Below are positions 16,214 to 25,143 of a DNA stretch of 64,000 bases, one piece after another. The stretch is taken from NCBI GenBank assembly GCA_964626905.1, contig CAZVHA010000003.1, positions 62,001 through 126,000 on the forward strand. Reading direction: 5' to 3'. The position numbers and the translations under genes were made by a program. The notes beneath the pieces are model-generated. The model ran no database searches and was not told the origin of the DNA. It saw only the letters and a list, made by a program, of their open reading frames with translations. The DNA is from REEB52 sp964626905. Lineage in GTDB: Bacteria; Chlamydiota; Chlamydiia; Chlamydiales; SM23-39. Numbering within the stretch: position 1 is the first letter of the stretch; the number at the start of each line of letters is the position of its first letter.

Positions 16214-17146
16214 CTATTTATTAACCCAAAAATCACACATTTGCGGATAATACTTTTTTATAAAGTTAGTTAATGCAGAATCTTTCACTATAGAAAAATC
16301 GTGATTGTGTTCAAGCAGCAATTTTTCGTCTGTAATTTTATATCCGTTATATCCTTTTCTTGCTCTTTCTAAACGAACATTTTGAAAATAATTTTCATCT
16401 CTCATGACGTAGTGATTGATTCTAATAAATTTCATATGAGTATAACCGTCTGTTTTAAGATCTGGTCCATCCACAGAAATTATCTGGCCATCCCCATTGT
16501 GATATTGAGCTCCTTGTTTTAAAGAACAAAAATGGGGACTCCATAGCATTTCTGATAGTGCAGCTTCAGGACGAACAATGGTTTTTCCCACACAGTTTCT
16601 TGGATGATTCTGTAATGAGGAAGCTGTAAGCTGAAAAAGAATAGGGTGTCCTTTGGGGAGAGAAACCCCACCCGTACCAAAACAACGCCAATTTATATAA
16701 ACTGCTTGAGCATTTTGAAAATATTTATCCAAGCACTCTGGAAGAGAAGAGCCTTTCACTGGGAGAATAAATTCATCGAGGTCAATAAAAGCCACCCACT
16801 TTGCTACTCCTACGCCTCTCTTCAAAGCGTCCTTAAAAGCTAAACATTGTGTGAGTACATAACCCTCGTTTAGGAATACATTTTCAACATTTGGAATGGG
16901 CCAATCGAAGACTTCGACTAATCCTTCTTTGATATAAGGCCCAAGAACTTCTTCCCATTGGTCTGAACTGCGATCATTGTACATCCAAAAATGATCGACA
17001 CCAATCATCCGGTGGTATTCAATCCACTCTTTTAAATAGTCTCCTTCATTATGAAACATCGTTGCAACGACGACCTCATAGGCGAAAAGTGTCGACAGGA
17101 CACCACTTGTCAAGTATAAAACAATGAAATGCAATAATTTTTTCAC
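16214..17146 (-). CDS. Exported GT92-family glycosyltransferase, copy 2
   Basis: A 310-residue close paralogue of the gene at 15239-16165, with long identical stretches (HNEGDYLKEWIEYHRMIGVD; NYFQNVRLERARKGYNGYK). The start is a GTG with GAGGTTAT before it. Residues 1-22 (LLHFIVLYLTSGVLSTLFA) are signal-like. FIDLDEFILP is retained. Differences cluster in the loop after DWPIPN and in the middle region, suggesting divergence in acceptor use after tandem duplication. Confidence 0.82.
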   Translation of the reverse strand: MKKLLHFIVLYLTSGVLSTLFAYEVVVATMFHNEGDYLKEWIEYHRMIGVDHFWMYNDRSSDQWEEVLGPYIKEGLVEVFDWPIPNVENVFLNEGYVLTQCLAFKDALKRGVGVAKWVAFIDLDEFILPVKGSSLPECLDKYFQNAQAVYINWRCFGTGGVSLPKGHPILFQLTASSLQNHPRNCVGKTIVRPEAALSEMLWSPHFCSLKQGAQYHNGDGQIISVDGPDLKTDGYTHMKFIRINHYVMRDENYFQNVRLERARKGYNGYKITDEKLLLEHNHDFSIVKDSALTNFIKKYYPQMCDFWVNK

Positions 17147-17153
17147 GATAACC

Positions 17154-17990
17154 TCACGGTATTTGATAATGATCGTATTGCTGAATCCAGGAATCTGTCT
17201 TTCTCACTTCTCGTACATAATTAGAAATTTGAGGAGCGACTTTTTCGTAATAATACCAAGAATCGAACCAGAGCGTCATGGGATCATTTTGAATGTTCAT
17301 GAAAGGGGCTGCGAGATCCTCCCGAACTAAAAAAGTATTAATCGTAAAACAAACAGGCTTGTATCCTTTTTTCTTTGCGATATCAAAAATCACAGGTAAG
17401 GGTTGATTGCGTTGATCTTTTGCAATAAAATCGGGAATTCGAGTGGTGACTAACGGAAACCATTCCAGCCCTCCTTCGATGATAATAATTTTAGGTTTTC
17501 TCTTTAATGTTTCTAAAATCAAATAATCAGCCCCATCAATGTCGATGGATAAAACATCAATTTCTTCATTAGGGAAAAATTGATCTGCAATCTGATCTAG
17601 CATCTTCCCTCGATGATCCTTATAGTTCGAAGTTACAAATTCGCAGATACATTGAACCTTTGGAAGATGGCTACAATTTATTTTCGCTTGCTCATGAAGT
17701 TTGGAATCTGCCTCAATAAACACTCCACCCCACCCACGTTCTGCGAGAAAGCGGGTATTTGACAAATAGTGTGCATCCCACCCACCAAATTCTACAAAAA
17801 ACCCATTCTTGATCTGTAATCGATTTAAGATCTCATCCAAGATGCCTTCCTCTCCAAATTGCGAATAGGTTTTCTGGTAATGAAACAGCAGACTGTTTTG
17901 TTGGGTAGAAGACGGGGTAGTATAATTTTCATCAGCCTGCATGTGTAGAGGCGCATAAAACGCAATGAAGAATAAAATCCACTTTCTCAT
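17154..17990 (-). CDS. Exported FkbM-family methyltransferase
   Basis: A 278-residue protein from the ATG at 17990, preferred over an in-frame ATG 10 codons upstream because AAAGGAAA lies just before it. Residues 1-20 (MRKWILFFIAFYAPLHMQA) are a signal peptide. The body shows the FkbM pattern: SQFGEEGILDEIL near 44, GFFVEFGGWDAHYLSNT near 62-78, GVFIEADSKLHEQAK, and DVLSIDIDGADYLIL near 145-159. FkbM enzymes O-methylate sugars or natural products. It leads the - strand block, followed 8 bases later by the GT92 pair. Confidence 0.8.
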   Translation of the reverse strand: MRKWILFFIAFYAPLHMQADENYTTPSSTQQNSLLFHYQKTYSQFGEEGILDEILNRLQIKNGFFVEFGGWDAHYLSNTRFLAERGWGGVFIEADSKLHEQAKINCSHLPKVQCICEFVTSNYKDHRGKMLDQIADQFFPNEEIDVLSIDIDGADYLILETLKRKPKIIIIEGGLEWFPLVTTRIPDFIAKDQRNQPLPVIFDIAKKKGYKPVCFTINTFLVREDLAAPFMNIQNDPMTLWFDSWYYYEKVAPQISNYVREVRKTDSWIQQYDHYQIP

Positions 17991-18020
17991 TATAGGGTTT
18001 CCTTTTGTATTGATGTCCAT

Positions 18021-18286
18021 TCACTCTCGCTTTGCTAAGCAAAAGAGGGTACACTTAAAGCACTTTTTTTGCCAATAAATTTTTCAAGGTTATTCAGCAG
18101 CTCCCGCTGGAAACGGGAAGAGGGAAAAAGGCGGCTTCGCCGGAGATGCAAAAATATTTTCAACCAAACTGGAACATTTTTATTCATATCCGAATATTGG
18201 GAAAATTGGTAAACTGTCGTGCACGGGTTGCGACTTGCAATAATATGCAAGGTAAATTACGATTCGAAAAAGGTCGGCTACTCTAG
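18021..18286. other. Intergenic region before sctC with right copy of 13-bp repeat
   Basis: AT-rich spacer between the divergent FkbM-type gene and sctC. It contains the right copy of TATTCATATCCGA (18181-18193) and a small GC hairpin near 18121-18142 (GGCGGCTTCGCCG). It must contain promoters for both directions; none is recognised with confidence. Confidence 0.45.
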
Positions 18287-21200
18287 ATGTTCGCGGTGCG
18301 CATGAAAGGCATTTTTCTTTTTCTGATCTTTGCCCTCTTCTCCCAAGAAGAGAGTCCAAAGCTTGAATTGCCCCAAGATGAACTGGCTGAAAACCAGGTC
18401 GTTTTTGGCTCCTTTTTCGGCAAGGAAGGCAAGAAAGAGGAAGACGGTTACACGATCAACTACAATACCGTTTCCATCATTGAATACATCCGATTTGCGA
18501 GCAAGATCTGCAAAATCAATTTTATCTATGATGAGGCTGATCTCGGCTTTACCATTACGGTCGTATCTGATGAGCCTGTCACCTCTGCAAATGTGATGGC
18601 AACTCTCGTTCAGGTATTGCGCATTCACGGCCTTTTGCTATTAGAGCAGGAGGGCAATCTCGTCATCCACAAAGAGCCTGGGGTGAGACAAATTGCAACG
18701 CTTGTGACGGGAGACGGGAAAGGAGAAAGTGCACCAATTGTGACCCGCATTTTCCGGATCAAGAATGCTAGGCCTGAATCGATTGCGGCTATCGTCCAGC
18801 CGATGATCTCCACCTCAGCGATGCTCGAGGTTTCTTCTGAGACAAAACAGCTGATTGTGACCGATGTGACGGCAAACGTCGACAAGATTGCGGCGCTGAT
18901 TGAGAATTTGGACTCGCCCCACACGACGCTCGAGATCCAAAAATATGTAGCACTTCACAACTCTCCTGACTATTTGGTGGGTGTGGGCAGCCAAATCATG
19001 AATCCGATTGCGCAAGGCTATCCGTTCATTTTGGTCCCGCAAGATCTATCCCATGAAATCTTTATTGTGTCGACTCCGGAGCTCACCGCCAAGGCGCTCG
19101 AGGTATTTGCGAGTCTAGATTCGGTGCCAAAGGGGAGGGCGAAGAGGCAAAAGGCAGAAGATGTATTTGTCTATAAAATAAGCTACCTTTCCGGGCCCGA
19201 CATACTCCGGGGCCTTGCGACCATTGCCGACAACCTCAAAGAGTCGAATCCCGACGATACAGATCTCATCGACACAATCGAGTCGGCAAAGTGGATTCGG
19301 GAAAACAATTCGGTGATGTTTGTCGGTTCGACCTCATCTATTGCAAAGACGAAAGAATTTCTCGCTGCACTCGACTCTCCGACAAGCGGGATGATGAGCT
19401 CTGAAAAGGTCTCTTTTTTCATCTACAAACCGCACAATAAGAGTGCCGAGGAAATGCTCAGCGCTCTTCACGAAATGGCCCACAATCTGCATGGAGCTCA
19501 AGGGCTCGATGAGCAGATCGTTGAGACCATCCAGAAAGGGAAGGTCAATCCGCTAACAAATACGCTTTCTTTTACGGGGCCTGAAGAGACATTTCCTCGC
19601 ATCAAGGAGCTCCTAGCGACGATTGATGGGAGCCATTCTCAGACGCAGCCGAGCACCCAATTTCTGATCTACAAACCGCAGCATCAATCGGGCGAATCGC
19701 TCTCCTCTTCATTGGAAGAGGTTGCATCGCAACTCAAATCAGACAAACTTTCCGATCCGGGGCTTTTGCACGCCCTTGCCAGCATGAAATGGGTGAAATC
19801 GACCCAATCGCTCCTTTTCACAGGCGATCCCGACTCTTTAAAAAAATTGCAAGCGCTCATCAATACAATCGATGTCGCATCTGCAGAAAAGCCTGGATAT
19901 TACATTTACAAAGTGCAGCACACGACAGGCGATGTGATCGAGGAGGACCTGGACAATCTGGCCAAAAATTTAAAGGCCTCGGGGATGAAAGACTCTCCCG
20001 TTTTGAGTGTGATCCAAAAAATACGCTACGTCAAGCAGACCAACTCCCTCGTCCTTACGGGAGAGCCCAACGGGATCGCAGAGGCAAAAGAGATGATCGC
20101 GCAATACGACTACCCCAGAGCTGCAGCGCCTCACCCAGATAAGTCAAGTCAATTCCTCTTGTATAAACCGATCAATGTCCCCGCGCGTCAAATTGAAAAA
20201 TCGCTCAAAGAGATCGAGACCAATTTGAAGAGTGCAGGGCTTGCCGATCCGAATATTTTACAATCGATCAACTCGGTCAAGTATGTCGAGTCGATTAACA
20301 CGCTCGTCTTTACGGGCACCCCCGAAACTTTGGCTAGAATCAAAGAGATGGTCAAAGAGATCGATGTCCCTGCCGCCGCGCATGCGCCGATTCAACACGT
20401 TGGCAAGTCGACCTTTTTGCTCTATAAGCTTAAGGCAGCGGGAGGACCTCAGATCATAGGTTCCATCAAAAATGTGACTGCCGAACTCAAGCGCTCGGGT
20501 ACAGCGGATAAAGAGTTTCTCTCTGCCCTTTCCACGGTCAAATACATCAAAGAGACCAATTCTCTCTTTTTCACAGGCACTGAGGAGGCGCTCACCAAAG
20601 TGCAAAATTTGGTGGAACAATTTGACGTATCGAGTCTGAAAGCGCCCGGCAAACCGGTGGCTGCTCCCCTTTCGGGACCTGGCACCTATTTTGTCTATAA
20701 GCCCCAGTCGCTCTCGGGCCCCGATTTGGAAAACCTCTTGCAAGATTTTGAAGAGAATTTGAAAAGTAGCGGACTTGTCGACGAGGATCTCTTCCGAACG
20801 GTCGAATCGATCCGCTGGTCAGAGCAGACGCAAACGCTCGTCTTCACTGGGACGCAAAAAGCGATCGATCAGGTGAAAGAGCTGCTGAAAGAATTCGACA
20901 TCCCCTCCAATGCAGGGAAAGATAAGCTGACTGGGCCATTAGAGCCATCGATCCAGGCGATCGACAACACGAGCTTTCTCGTCTACAAGCTGCAGTTCCA
21001 TAAAGGCGATGAGATCCAAAATGCGCTGCGCCAAATCGCCAAAGACCTCATAACAAATAACGCCCCTGTCAATTCAGGGCTTTTGAATTCCATTAACTCC
21101 ATTCAGTGGCTCGAAGTGACAAATTCGCTCCTTTGTTCCGGCGATCAAGACACATTGACACGGCTGAGGGAGCTGATCAAAAACCTCGACATTCCGCTAA

Positions 21201-22153
21201 AGCAGGTCTTTATCGAAATGCTCGTCATAGAGACGACGCTGACAAATGCGCTCACCTTTGGATTGGAATGGGGTGCCAATTACAAATACCGAAATAAGTT
21301 TGGGGCGGCAAGCTACAACACGCAACCGGTCACCACTTCAACCCCTTTAAGCTCATTTTTATCGAGCTTTGAGAATTTGACTCCTCCGACAGCGCCAACC
21401 CCCATTGGCAATATTCAACCCTCTTCAGGGTTTGATTTAGGGGTGATTGGAGAGGTCATTCGGCATAATGGCCAAACATTCCTCACTTTGGGATCGCTCC
21501 TCACCTCCTTGCAAACAGATGATGAGTCGAGCGTCATCATGACTCCAAAAATTTTGACGCAAGATGGGAGAACTTCGACGATTTTTGACGGGAGAAACAT
21601 CCCCTTTGTCGGCTCTTTTGTCCAAAACAACAGCACCACGACGGTCAACACCTCCAACATTGAATATAGAGACATTGGCTTCAGTCTCACGATTACCCCA
21701 GTTCTCGGCAACTCCGATATCGTCACACTCGATATCAATCTCAATCGGACGCAGACAGTGGGCGATGTGACAGGCGCTCTGGATTTCAATTCGGCTTCTG
21801 CCCAAGGAATCACGACGACAAAGACGACGATGCAGACAACCGTGCACGTTCCCGACAACAACTTTTTGGTTTTAAGCGGCATGGTGAATAACTCGAATAC
21901 GAAAAATAAAGCAGGAATCCCCTGTCTTGGAGGACTTCCTCTGGTTGGCGCCGCGTTTTCGAAAAATAACGACACGATCTCAAATTCCAATATCGTTATT
22001 TTCATCCGTCCCCATATCATCAACTCTATAGATGAAATCCGCAGTGTCACAAAAAATGAAGAGGATTATTTCCGCGATCAGACGGGAACTCCATTCCTTG
22101 AGAAGGGTTTTGATGAAGCGCTCGAACTGCTTAAAACTGTCGACGACGATTAG
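18287..22153 (+). CDS. sctC: T3SS outer-membrane secretin SctC (CdsC) with expanded N-domain repeats
   Basis: A 1288-residue secretin, much longer than typical T3SS secretins. A short signal (MKGIFLFLIFALFS, residues 6-19) is followed by N0/N1-type domains (about 40-290). Then come eight tandem units of about 84 residues (about 293-968), each with an [FY]-x-[IV]-YK opening and a closing FTG..E...K..ELI...D pattern. The secretin core (about 969-1288) starts KQVFIEMLVIETT and ends with the GIPCLGGLPLVGAAF and NIVIFIRPHII signatures. It forms the outer-membrane ring. The start at 18287 has a weak AAGGT upstream; ATG 18302 is an alternative. It overlaps the next gene. Confidence 0.95.
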   Translation: MFAVRMKGIFLFLIFALFSQEESPKLELPQDELAENQVVFGSFFGKEGKKEEDGYTINYNTVSIIEYIRFASKICKINFIYDEADLGFTITVVSDEPVTSANVMATLVQVLRIHGLLLLEQEGNLVIHKEPGVRQIATLVTGDGKGESAPIVTRIFRIKNARPESIAAIVQPMISTSAMLEVSSETKQLIVTDVTANVDKIAALIENLDSPHTTLEIQKYVALHNSPDYLVGVGSQIMNPIAQGYPFILVPQDLSHEIFIVSTPELTAKALEVFASLDSVPKGRAKRQKAEDVFVYKISYLSGPDILRGLATIADNLKESNPDDTDLIDTIESAKWIRENNSVMFVGSTSSIAKTKEFLAALDSPTSGMMSSEKVSFFIYKPHNKSAEEMLSALHEMAHNLHGAQGLDEQIVETIQKGKVNPLTNTLSFTGPEETFPRIKELLATIDGSHSQTQPSTQFLIYKPQHQSGESLSSSLEEVASQLKSDKLSDPGLLHALASMKWVKSTQSLLFTGDPDSLKKLQALINTIDVASAEKPGYYIYKVQHTTGDVIEEDLDNLAKNLKASGMKDSPVLSVIQKIRYVKQTNSLVLTGEPNGIAEAKEMIAQYDYPRAAAPHPDKSSQFLLYKPINVPARQIEKSLKEIETNLKSAGLADPNILQSINSVKYVESINTLVFTGTPETLARIKEMVKEIDVPAAAHAPIQHVGKSTFLLYKLKAAGGPQIIGSIKNVTAELKRSGTADKEFLSALSTVKYIKETNSLFFTGTEEALTKVQNLVEQFDVSSLKAPGKPVAAPLSGPGTYFVYKPQSLSGPDLENLLQDFEENLKSSGLVDEDLFRTVESIRWSEQTQTLVFTGTQKAIDQVKELLKEFDIPSNAGKDKLTGPLEPSIQAIDNTSFLVYKLQFHKGDEIQNALRQIAKDLITNNAPVNSGLLNSINSIQWLEVTNSLLCSGDQDTLTRLRELIKNLDIPLKQVFIEMLVIETTLTNALTFGLEWGANYKYRNKFGAASYNTQPVTTSTPLSSFLSSFENLTPPTAPTPIGNIQPSSGFDLGVIGEVIRHNGQTFLTLGSLLTSLQTDDESSVIMTPKILTQDGRTSTIFDGRNIPFVGSFVQNNSTTTVNTSNIEYRDIGFSLTITPVLGNSDIVTLDINLNRTQTVGDVTGALDFNSASAQGITTTKTTMQTTVHVPDNNFLVLSGMVNNSNTKNKAGIPCLGGLPLVGAAFSKNNDTISNSNIVIFIRPHIINSIDEIRSVTKNEEDYFRDQTGTPFLEKGFDEALELLKTVDDD

Positions 22154-23081
22154 ATTTTTGCTCGTCTTCGTGGTGATGGCCTCCTGCTACCGCGTTCCCG
22201 ATCAGATCGATCCGCGCGTCTCCTACACTTTGCAAGACCAACATTTTCAAGCTTTGAGCGGCGCTTTTCCCCTCTTAACAAAAGAGGAAAGGGCGACAGA
22301 CTGGGGAAAAGAGTATCTCATTGGGAGAGTTTTTGCGAATGAACTCGACCTCTACCGAGCCATTTCGACCTTCAAACGGGCGGCGATCCTGATTGAAGAG
22401 AATAAGGAGCGTAAACTGGAGATCCAATACGATATTCTCCTCTGCTATTTTCTCGCAAAGCGCTATGACGAGGTGGTCGAGGCGTTTGAAAAGAGCGATT
22501 TGGCCCATGTCGACAAGTCTTTTTACGCCTACCACGATCTCCTCTTGATCCTCTATGAATCTTACCGCGAAACCGAGGAAATGGAAAAAGAAGCGAAGAT
22601 CATCGAACTTTTGGAAAAGAGTTTCCCCTTGACGCACGAGGAGCTCAAATTGTCGCGGGCAATCCGAGAGGGAGATCTTTTGCTGATCGCCGACTTTGCC
22701 TCCGATTTTAGAGGGCCCTCTTATCTCGGCAATCTGATCGACTGCTATGGGATGAATAAAAAATCGGTCGCCAAAGCGCAGCTCTTCAATGCGCTTTTAC
22801 CCGGTGCGGGCTATCTTTACATCGGGCAAAAGAAATCGGCGCTGACCGCTTTTTTGCTCAATGGGCTTTTCATCGCCGCTGCGACGCAGTTTTTCCTCCA
22901 CAAACACTTTGCCGCTGGCATCATCACAGCGGGGTTTGAGACGGGGTGGTATTTTGGCGGTATTTACGGCGCGGGCGAAGAAGCCAAGTACTACAACGAA
23001 AGGCTCTATGAGCGGGCTGCATCGACTGTGCTGAATCAACAAAAACTCTTTCCCGCATTGATGTTGGACCATGCTTTTTGA
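22113..23081 (+). CDS. Putative lipoprotein with helical repeats and C-terminal membrane segments
   Basis: A 322-residue protein from ATG 22113, overlapping sctC by 41 bases, with GAAGGGT upstream. The start is a lipoprotein signal: basic N-terminus, FLLVFVVMASC with Cys near residue 25 as lipidation site. Residues about 40-225 are TPR-like helical repeats (ELDLYRAISTFKRAAILIEE). Residues about 235-300 contain hydrophobic stretches (LLPGAGYLYIGQKKSALTAFLL) of the type found in proteins encoded beside YidD homologues. It is followed, with an 11-base overlap, by the YidD-like gene, suggesting a joint role in envelope protein insertion or export. Precise function unknown. Confidence 0.7.
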   Translation: MKRSNCLKLSTTIRFLLVFVVMASCYRVPDQIDPRVSYTLQDQHFQALSGAFPLLTKEERATDWGKEYLIGRVFANELDLYRAISTFKRAAILIEENKERKLEIQYDILLCYFLAKRYDEVVEAFEKSDLAHVDKSFYAYHDLLLILYESYRETEEMEKEAKIIELLEKSFPLTHEELKLSRAIREGDLLLIADFASDFRGPSYLGNLIDCYGMNKKSVAKAQLFNALLPGAGYLYIGQKKSALTAFLLNGLFIAAATQFFLHKHFAAGIITAGFETGWYFGGIYGAGEEAKYYNERLYERAASTVLNQQKLFPALMLDHAF

Positions 23082-23451
23082 ATGTTTACTCGCCTCATTT
23101 CTGATTGCCAACCCCGGTTATTTCGAGCCCTGGGGAAATGACTCTGATCTAAACCTTCCCGCCCCCTTAAAACAGGAAGAAAAAGTGTCCCTTGCAACGA
23201 AGATTGCCGATCTCGTGATCCGGTTTCACCAAGAGGTGATTTCGCCAGTCGATGGCCCGAGAAGCCATTTTCGCCCCAGCTCTTCACAATACATGCAGCA
23301 AGCGATCCACAACTACGGCTTTATCAAGGGGTTTCTCATGGGCTGCGATCGACTCTTAAGGGAAAACGACGAGGAGTGGGTCTATCGAAAAACGCAATAC
23401 GAAGGGAAAGTCTACAAATACGACCCCGCCAAACAGAATAAATACGAATAA
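23071..23451 (+). CDS. yidD: YidD-like membrane-protein insertion efficiency factor
   Basis: A 126-residue protein. The YidD (DUF37/HlyA-type) core is visible at about 49-100: IRFHQEVISPVDGPRSHFRP, then SSSQYMQQAIHNYGFIKGFL and DRLLRENDE. YidD acts with YidC/Sec on inner-membrane protein insertion. The usual Cys residues of the RFxPTCS motif are replaced (HFRPSSSQY). A hydrophobic N-terminal stretch (CLLASFLIANPG) looks like a signal. The 3' end overlaps a partial repeat element that provides the TAA stop. Confidence 0.72.
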   Translation: MLFECLLASFLIANPGYFEPWGNDSDLNLPAPLKQEEKVSLATKIADLVIRFHQEVISPVDGPRSHFRPSSSQYMQQAIHNYGFIKGFLMGCDRLLRENDEEWVYRKTQYEGKVYKYDPAKQNKYE

Positions 23452-23504
23452 CCCGGCATGCAAATAGGTGACAACTAGCTTGCTGCGGCTTTGCCATATT
23501 AACC
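23447..23504. repeat. Partial copy of the clpP-glyA palindromic element (family G)
   Basis: The sequence from AATAACCCG onward aligns with the left end of the element at 36676, including the identical 23-mer at 23478-23500 and 36707-36729 (GCTTGCTGCGGCTTTGCCAT plus ATT). Only one end is present, so this is a decayed or truncated copy. It supplies the stop codon of the YidD-like gene. Bases 23505-23576 hold nothing recognised. Confidence 0.65.
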
Positions 23505-23576
23505 CTCCAAATCTGAGTCGAAAATTGGCTCAAAAGAACCCTAAAATCGACAGAACCTCACTTTGTAGACACCCTC

Positions 23577-23748
23577 TATACCGAGAGTGATTCAAGAATC
23601 GGGAGATGGCAAGGAGGCGCCCTGAATTTATGTCAGGCGCAGCCGATGCCGAAGCAGCTAAACTTAAAAAGTTTAGCGATGCAGGCGGGCATAAATTCAG
23701 TGGCTGTCCGACGCAGCCAGAACCGATCCTTGAATCACGAGCGGTATA
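23577..23748. repeat. Inverted-repeat element, TATAC family copy D
   Basis: A 172-bp palindromic element with TATACCG...CGGTATA ends; the arms contain GTGATTCAAG / CTTGAATCAC. The core GCCGAAGCAGCT ... AGCGATGCAGGCGG and GTCCGACGCAGCC matches copy A in the same orientation. The central palindrome differs (AAACTTAAAAAGTTT), i.e. arms were kept self-complementary while the sequence changed. Confidence 0.8.
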
Positions 23749-23761
23749 ACGTTTCATTCTT

Positions 23762-24994
23762 TCAATAAAGAAATCCGAATAACCAAAGGGGGATTTTTGA
23801 ACCGATGCCCTGTTCCATTTCGTCGAGAGCAAGAAAGGCCTTTTTTTCTGATTTTATTTGGTTGAAATTCTTGTTCCTTCCACCCACCTCAAAAAGATAC
23901 TCGTCATCTATAAGAAAATCACCACTGCCAGGTATTTTTACCTTGTGGTTTTGTGATGCTGTATTTGCAAAGAAGGTTTCTCTCACGGTCCCTTTCTCCG
24001 GGATATGGGATGAAATTCCATAGAGCTGATTTGTGTTGTCTAAGTATATTTTGGAAGGAGACTCTAATTGATTGAACTTTTTTGTAGCTTTTGAAATGGA
24101 TTTGATAAGTCCAGCATCCTCCAAATGGGAGAAGTAGGTCTTCAATGTGCGTATATCTCCAATTTCAATGGCAGATAAAATATGATTCCAATTTGGCATG
24201 AAAGGGACAGCATCGGCAATGAATATGAGGAGTTTTTTGATTTTTTGAATGCTGGTTCCTGTTAATTGAGGATATATAGCTGCTAAATCTGATTCGATTG
24301 TCGTATGCACATTTTGTTCTAAAGTCATCTTATAGATCGCTTCGTTTTGGATCTCATAAAAGTAAGGATAATACCCAATTTTCAGATAACGATGAAATTC
24401 GGGAATGACATTTAAATCTTTCTTTTTTAATTCCTTGATAATTATATTAGCAAGCTTTTCATGACTTTTGCAAATTTCATCGATTTTATAAGTTAACAAC
24501 TCTATCTGGTGGGCTAGTTCCAAATATTCCCGGAAAGACATCCCTTGCATGTGGTGGATAGAAGCTCTTCGAACCAGATCATGGCTTCCTTTATGAATCT
24601 CTAATGCCGAGCTTCCTGAAGCGAATATTTTTAGATCTTCAAATGTATCGTAGATGCTTTTTAATTCCTGAGACCAATTGGGGTATTTGTGGATTTCATC
24701 GAATACAATCCATTTGCCACCCATTGTTTGAAAGTGTTCGGCTATCTCATAAAGAGAAGCGGTTCCCATCAAGAAATGGTCGGATTGAATATAAAGAACC
24801 CTCGGATCAAAGCGGTCGCCATTGACAAAATCGAGGAGCATTTGGATTAACGTCGTTGTTTTCCCCACACCTCTTGGCCCAACAATCATCGACATTCGGT
24901 GTGACCATTTTGCAGTGCGGATAAAATAGCGCCTATAAGACGAATTTTTAATCTCTAAAAATCGATGGCTCAGTTTCACGAGTTCTTCAAACAT
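23762..24994 (-). CDS. AAA_14/DUF4143 family ATPase
   Basis: A 410-residue ATPase. Walker A GPRGVGKTTT is at about 38-47, Walker B KWIVFDEIHKYPNW near 94-107, and a sensor-like FASGSSALEIHKGSHDL near 124-140. The C-terminal half is DUF4143, ending in the family-typical LWLFGFLY. These proteins are widespread, often mobile or duplicated in intracellular and syntrophic bacteria; their function is unknown. It stands alone between repeat elements and an AT-rich spacer, consistent with acquisition. Intact by length. Confidence 0.88.
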   Translation of the reverse strand: MFEELVKLSHRFLEIKNSSYRRYFIRTAKWSHRMSMIVGPRGVGKTTTLIQMLLDFVNGDRFDPRVLYIQSDHFLMGTASLYEIAEHFQTMGGKWIVFDEIHKYPNWSQELKSIYDTFEDLKIFASGSSALEIHKGSHDLVRRASIHHMQGMSFREYLELAHQIELLTYKIDEICKSHEKLANIIIKELKKKDLNVIPEFHRYLKIGYYPYFYEIQNEAIYKMTLEQNVHTTIESDLAAIYPQLTGTSIQKIKKLLIFIADAVPFMPNWNHILSAIEIGDIRTLKTYFSHLEDAGLIKSISKATKKFNQLESPSKIYLDNTNQLYGISSHIPEKGTVRETFFANTASQNHKVKIPGSGDFLIDDEYLFEVGGRNKNFNQIKSEKKAFLALDEMEQGIGSKIPLWLFGFLY

Positions 24995-25143
24995 CTATTT
25001 ACCCTGGATTGCAATCCAATCTTATCACATAAAACAATGGAATGCAATCCGTTGTTTTTAAGCGACTGGTTATAAGGCATTTAAGCGAGATATGTGATTT
25101 TCCGTTTCGGAAAACTCGCACATCGCGTCAACTTTCTTTATCG

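Noticed and set aside
19160..21190. Regular repeat spacing in sctC suggestive of a repeat array
   Set aside because: The repeats are protein-domain repeats of about 250 bases with strong divergence at DNA level, not CRISPR or satellite DNA. No CRISPR array was seen anywhere in the window.
24995..25143. Small palindromes around GGATTGCAATCC and GGAATGCAATCC before the ATPase gene
   Set aside because: Short imperfect matches in an AT-rich spacer; no consistent operator structure could be supported.
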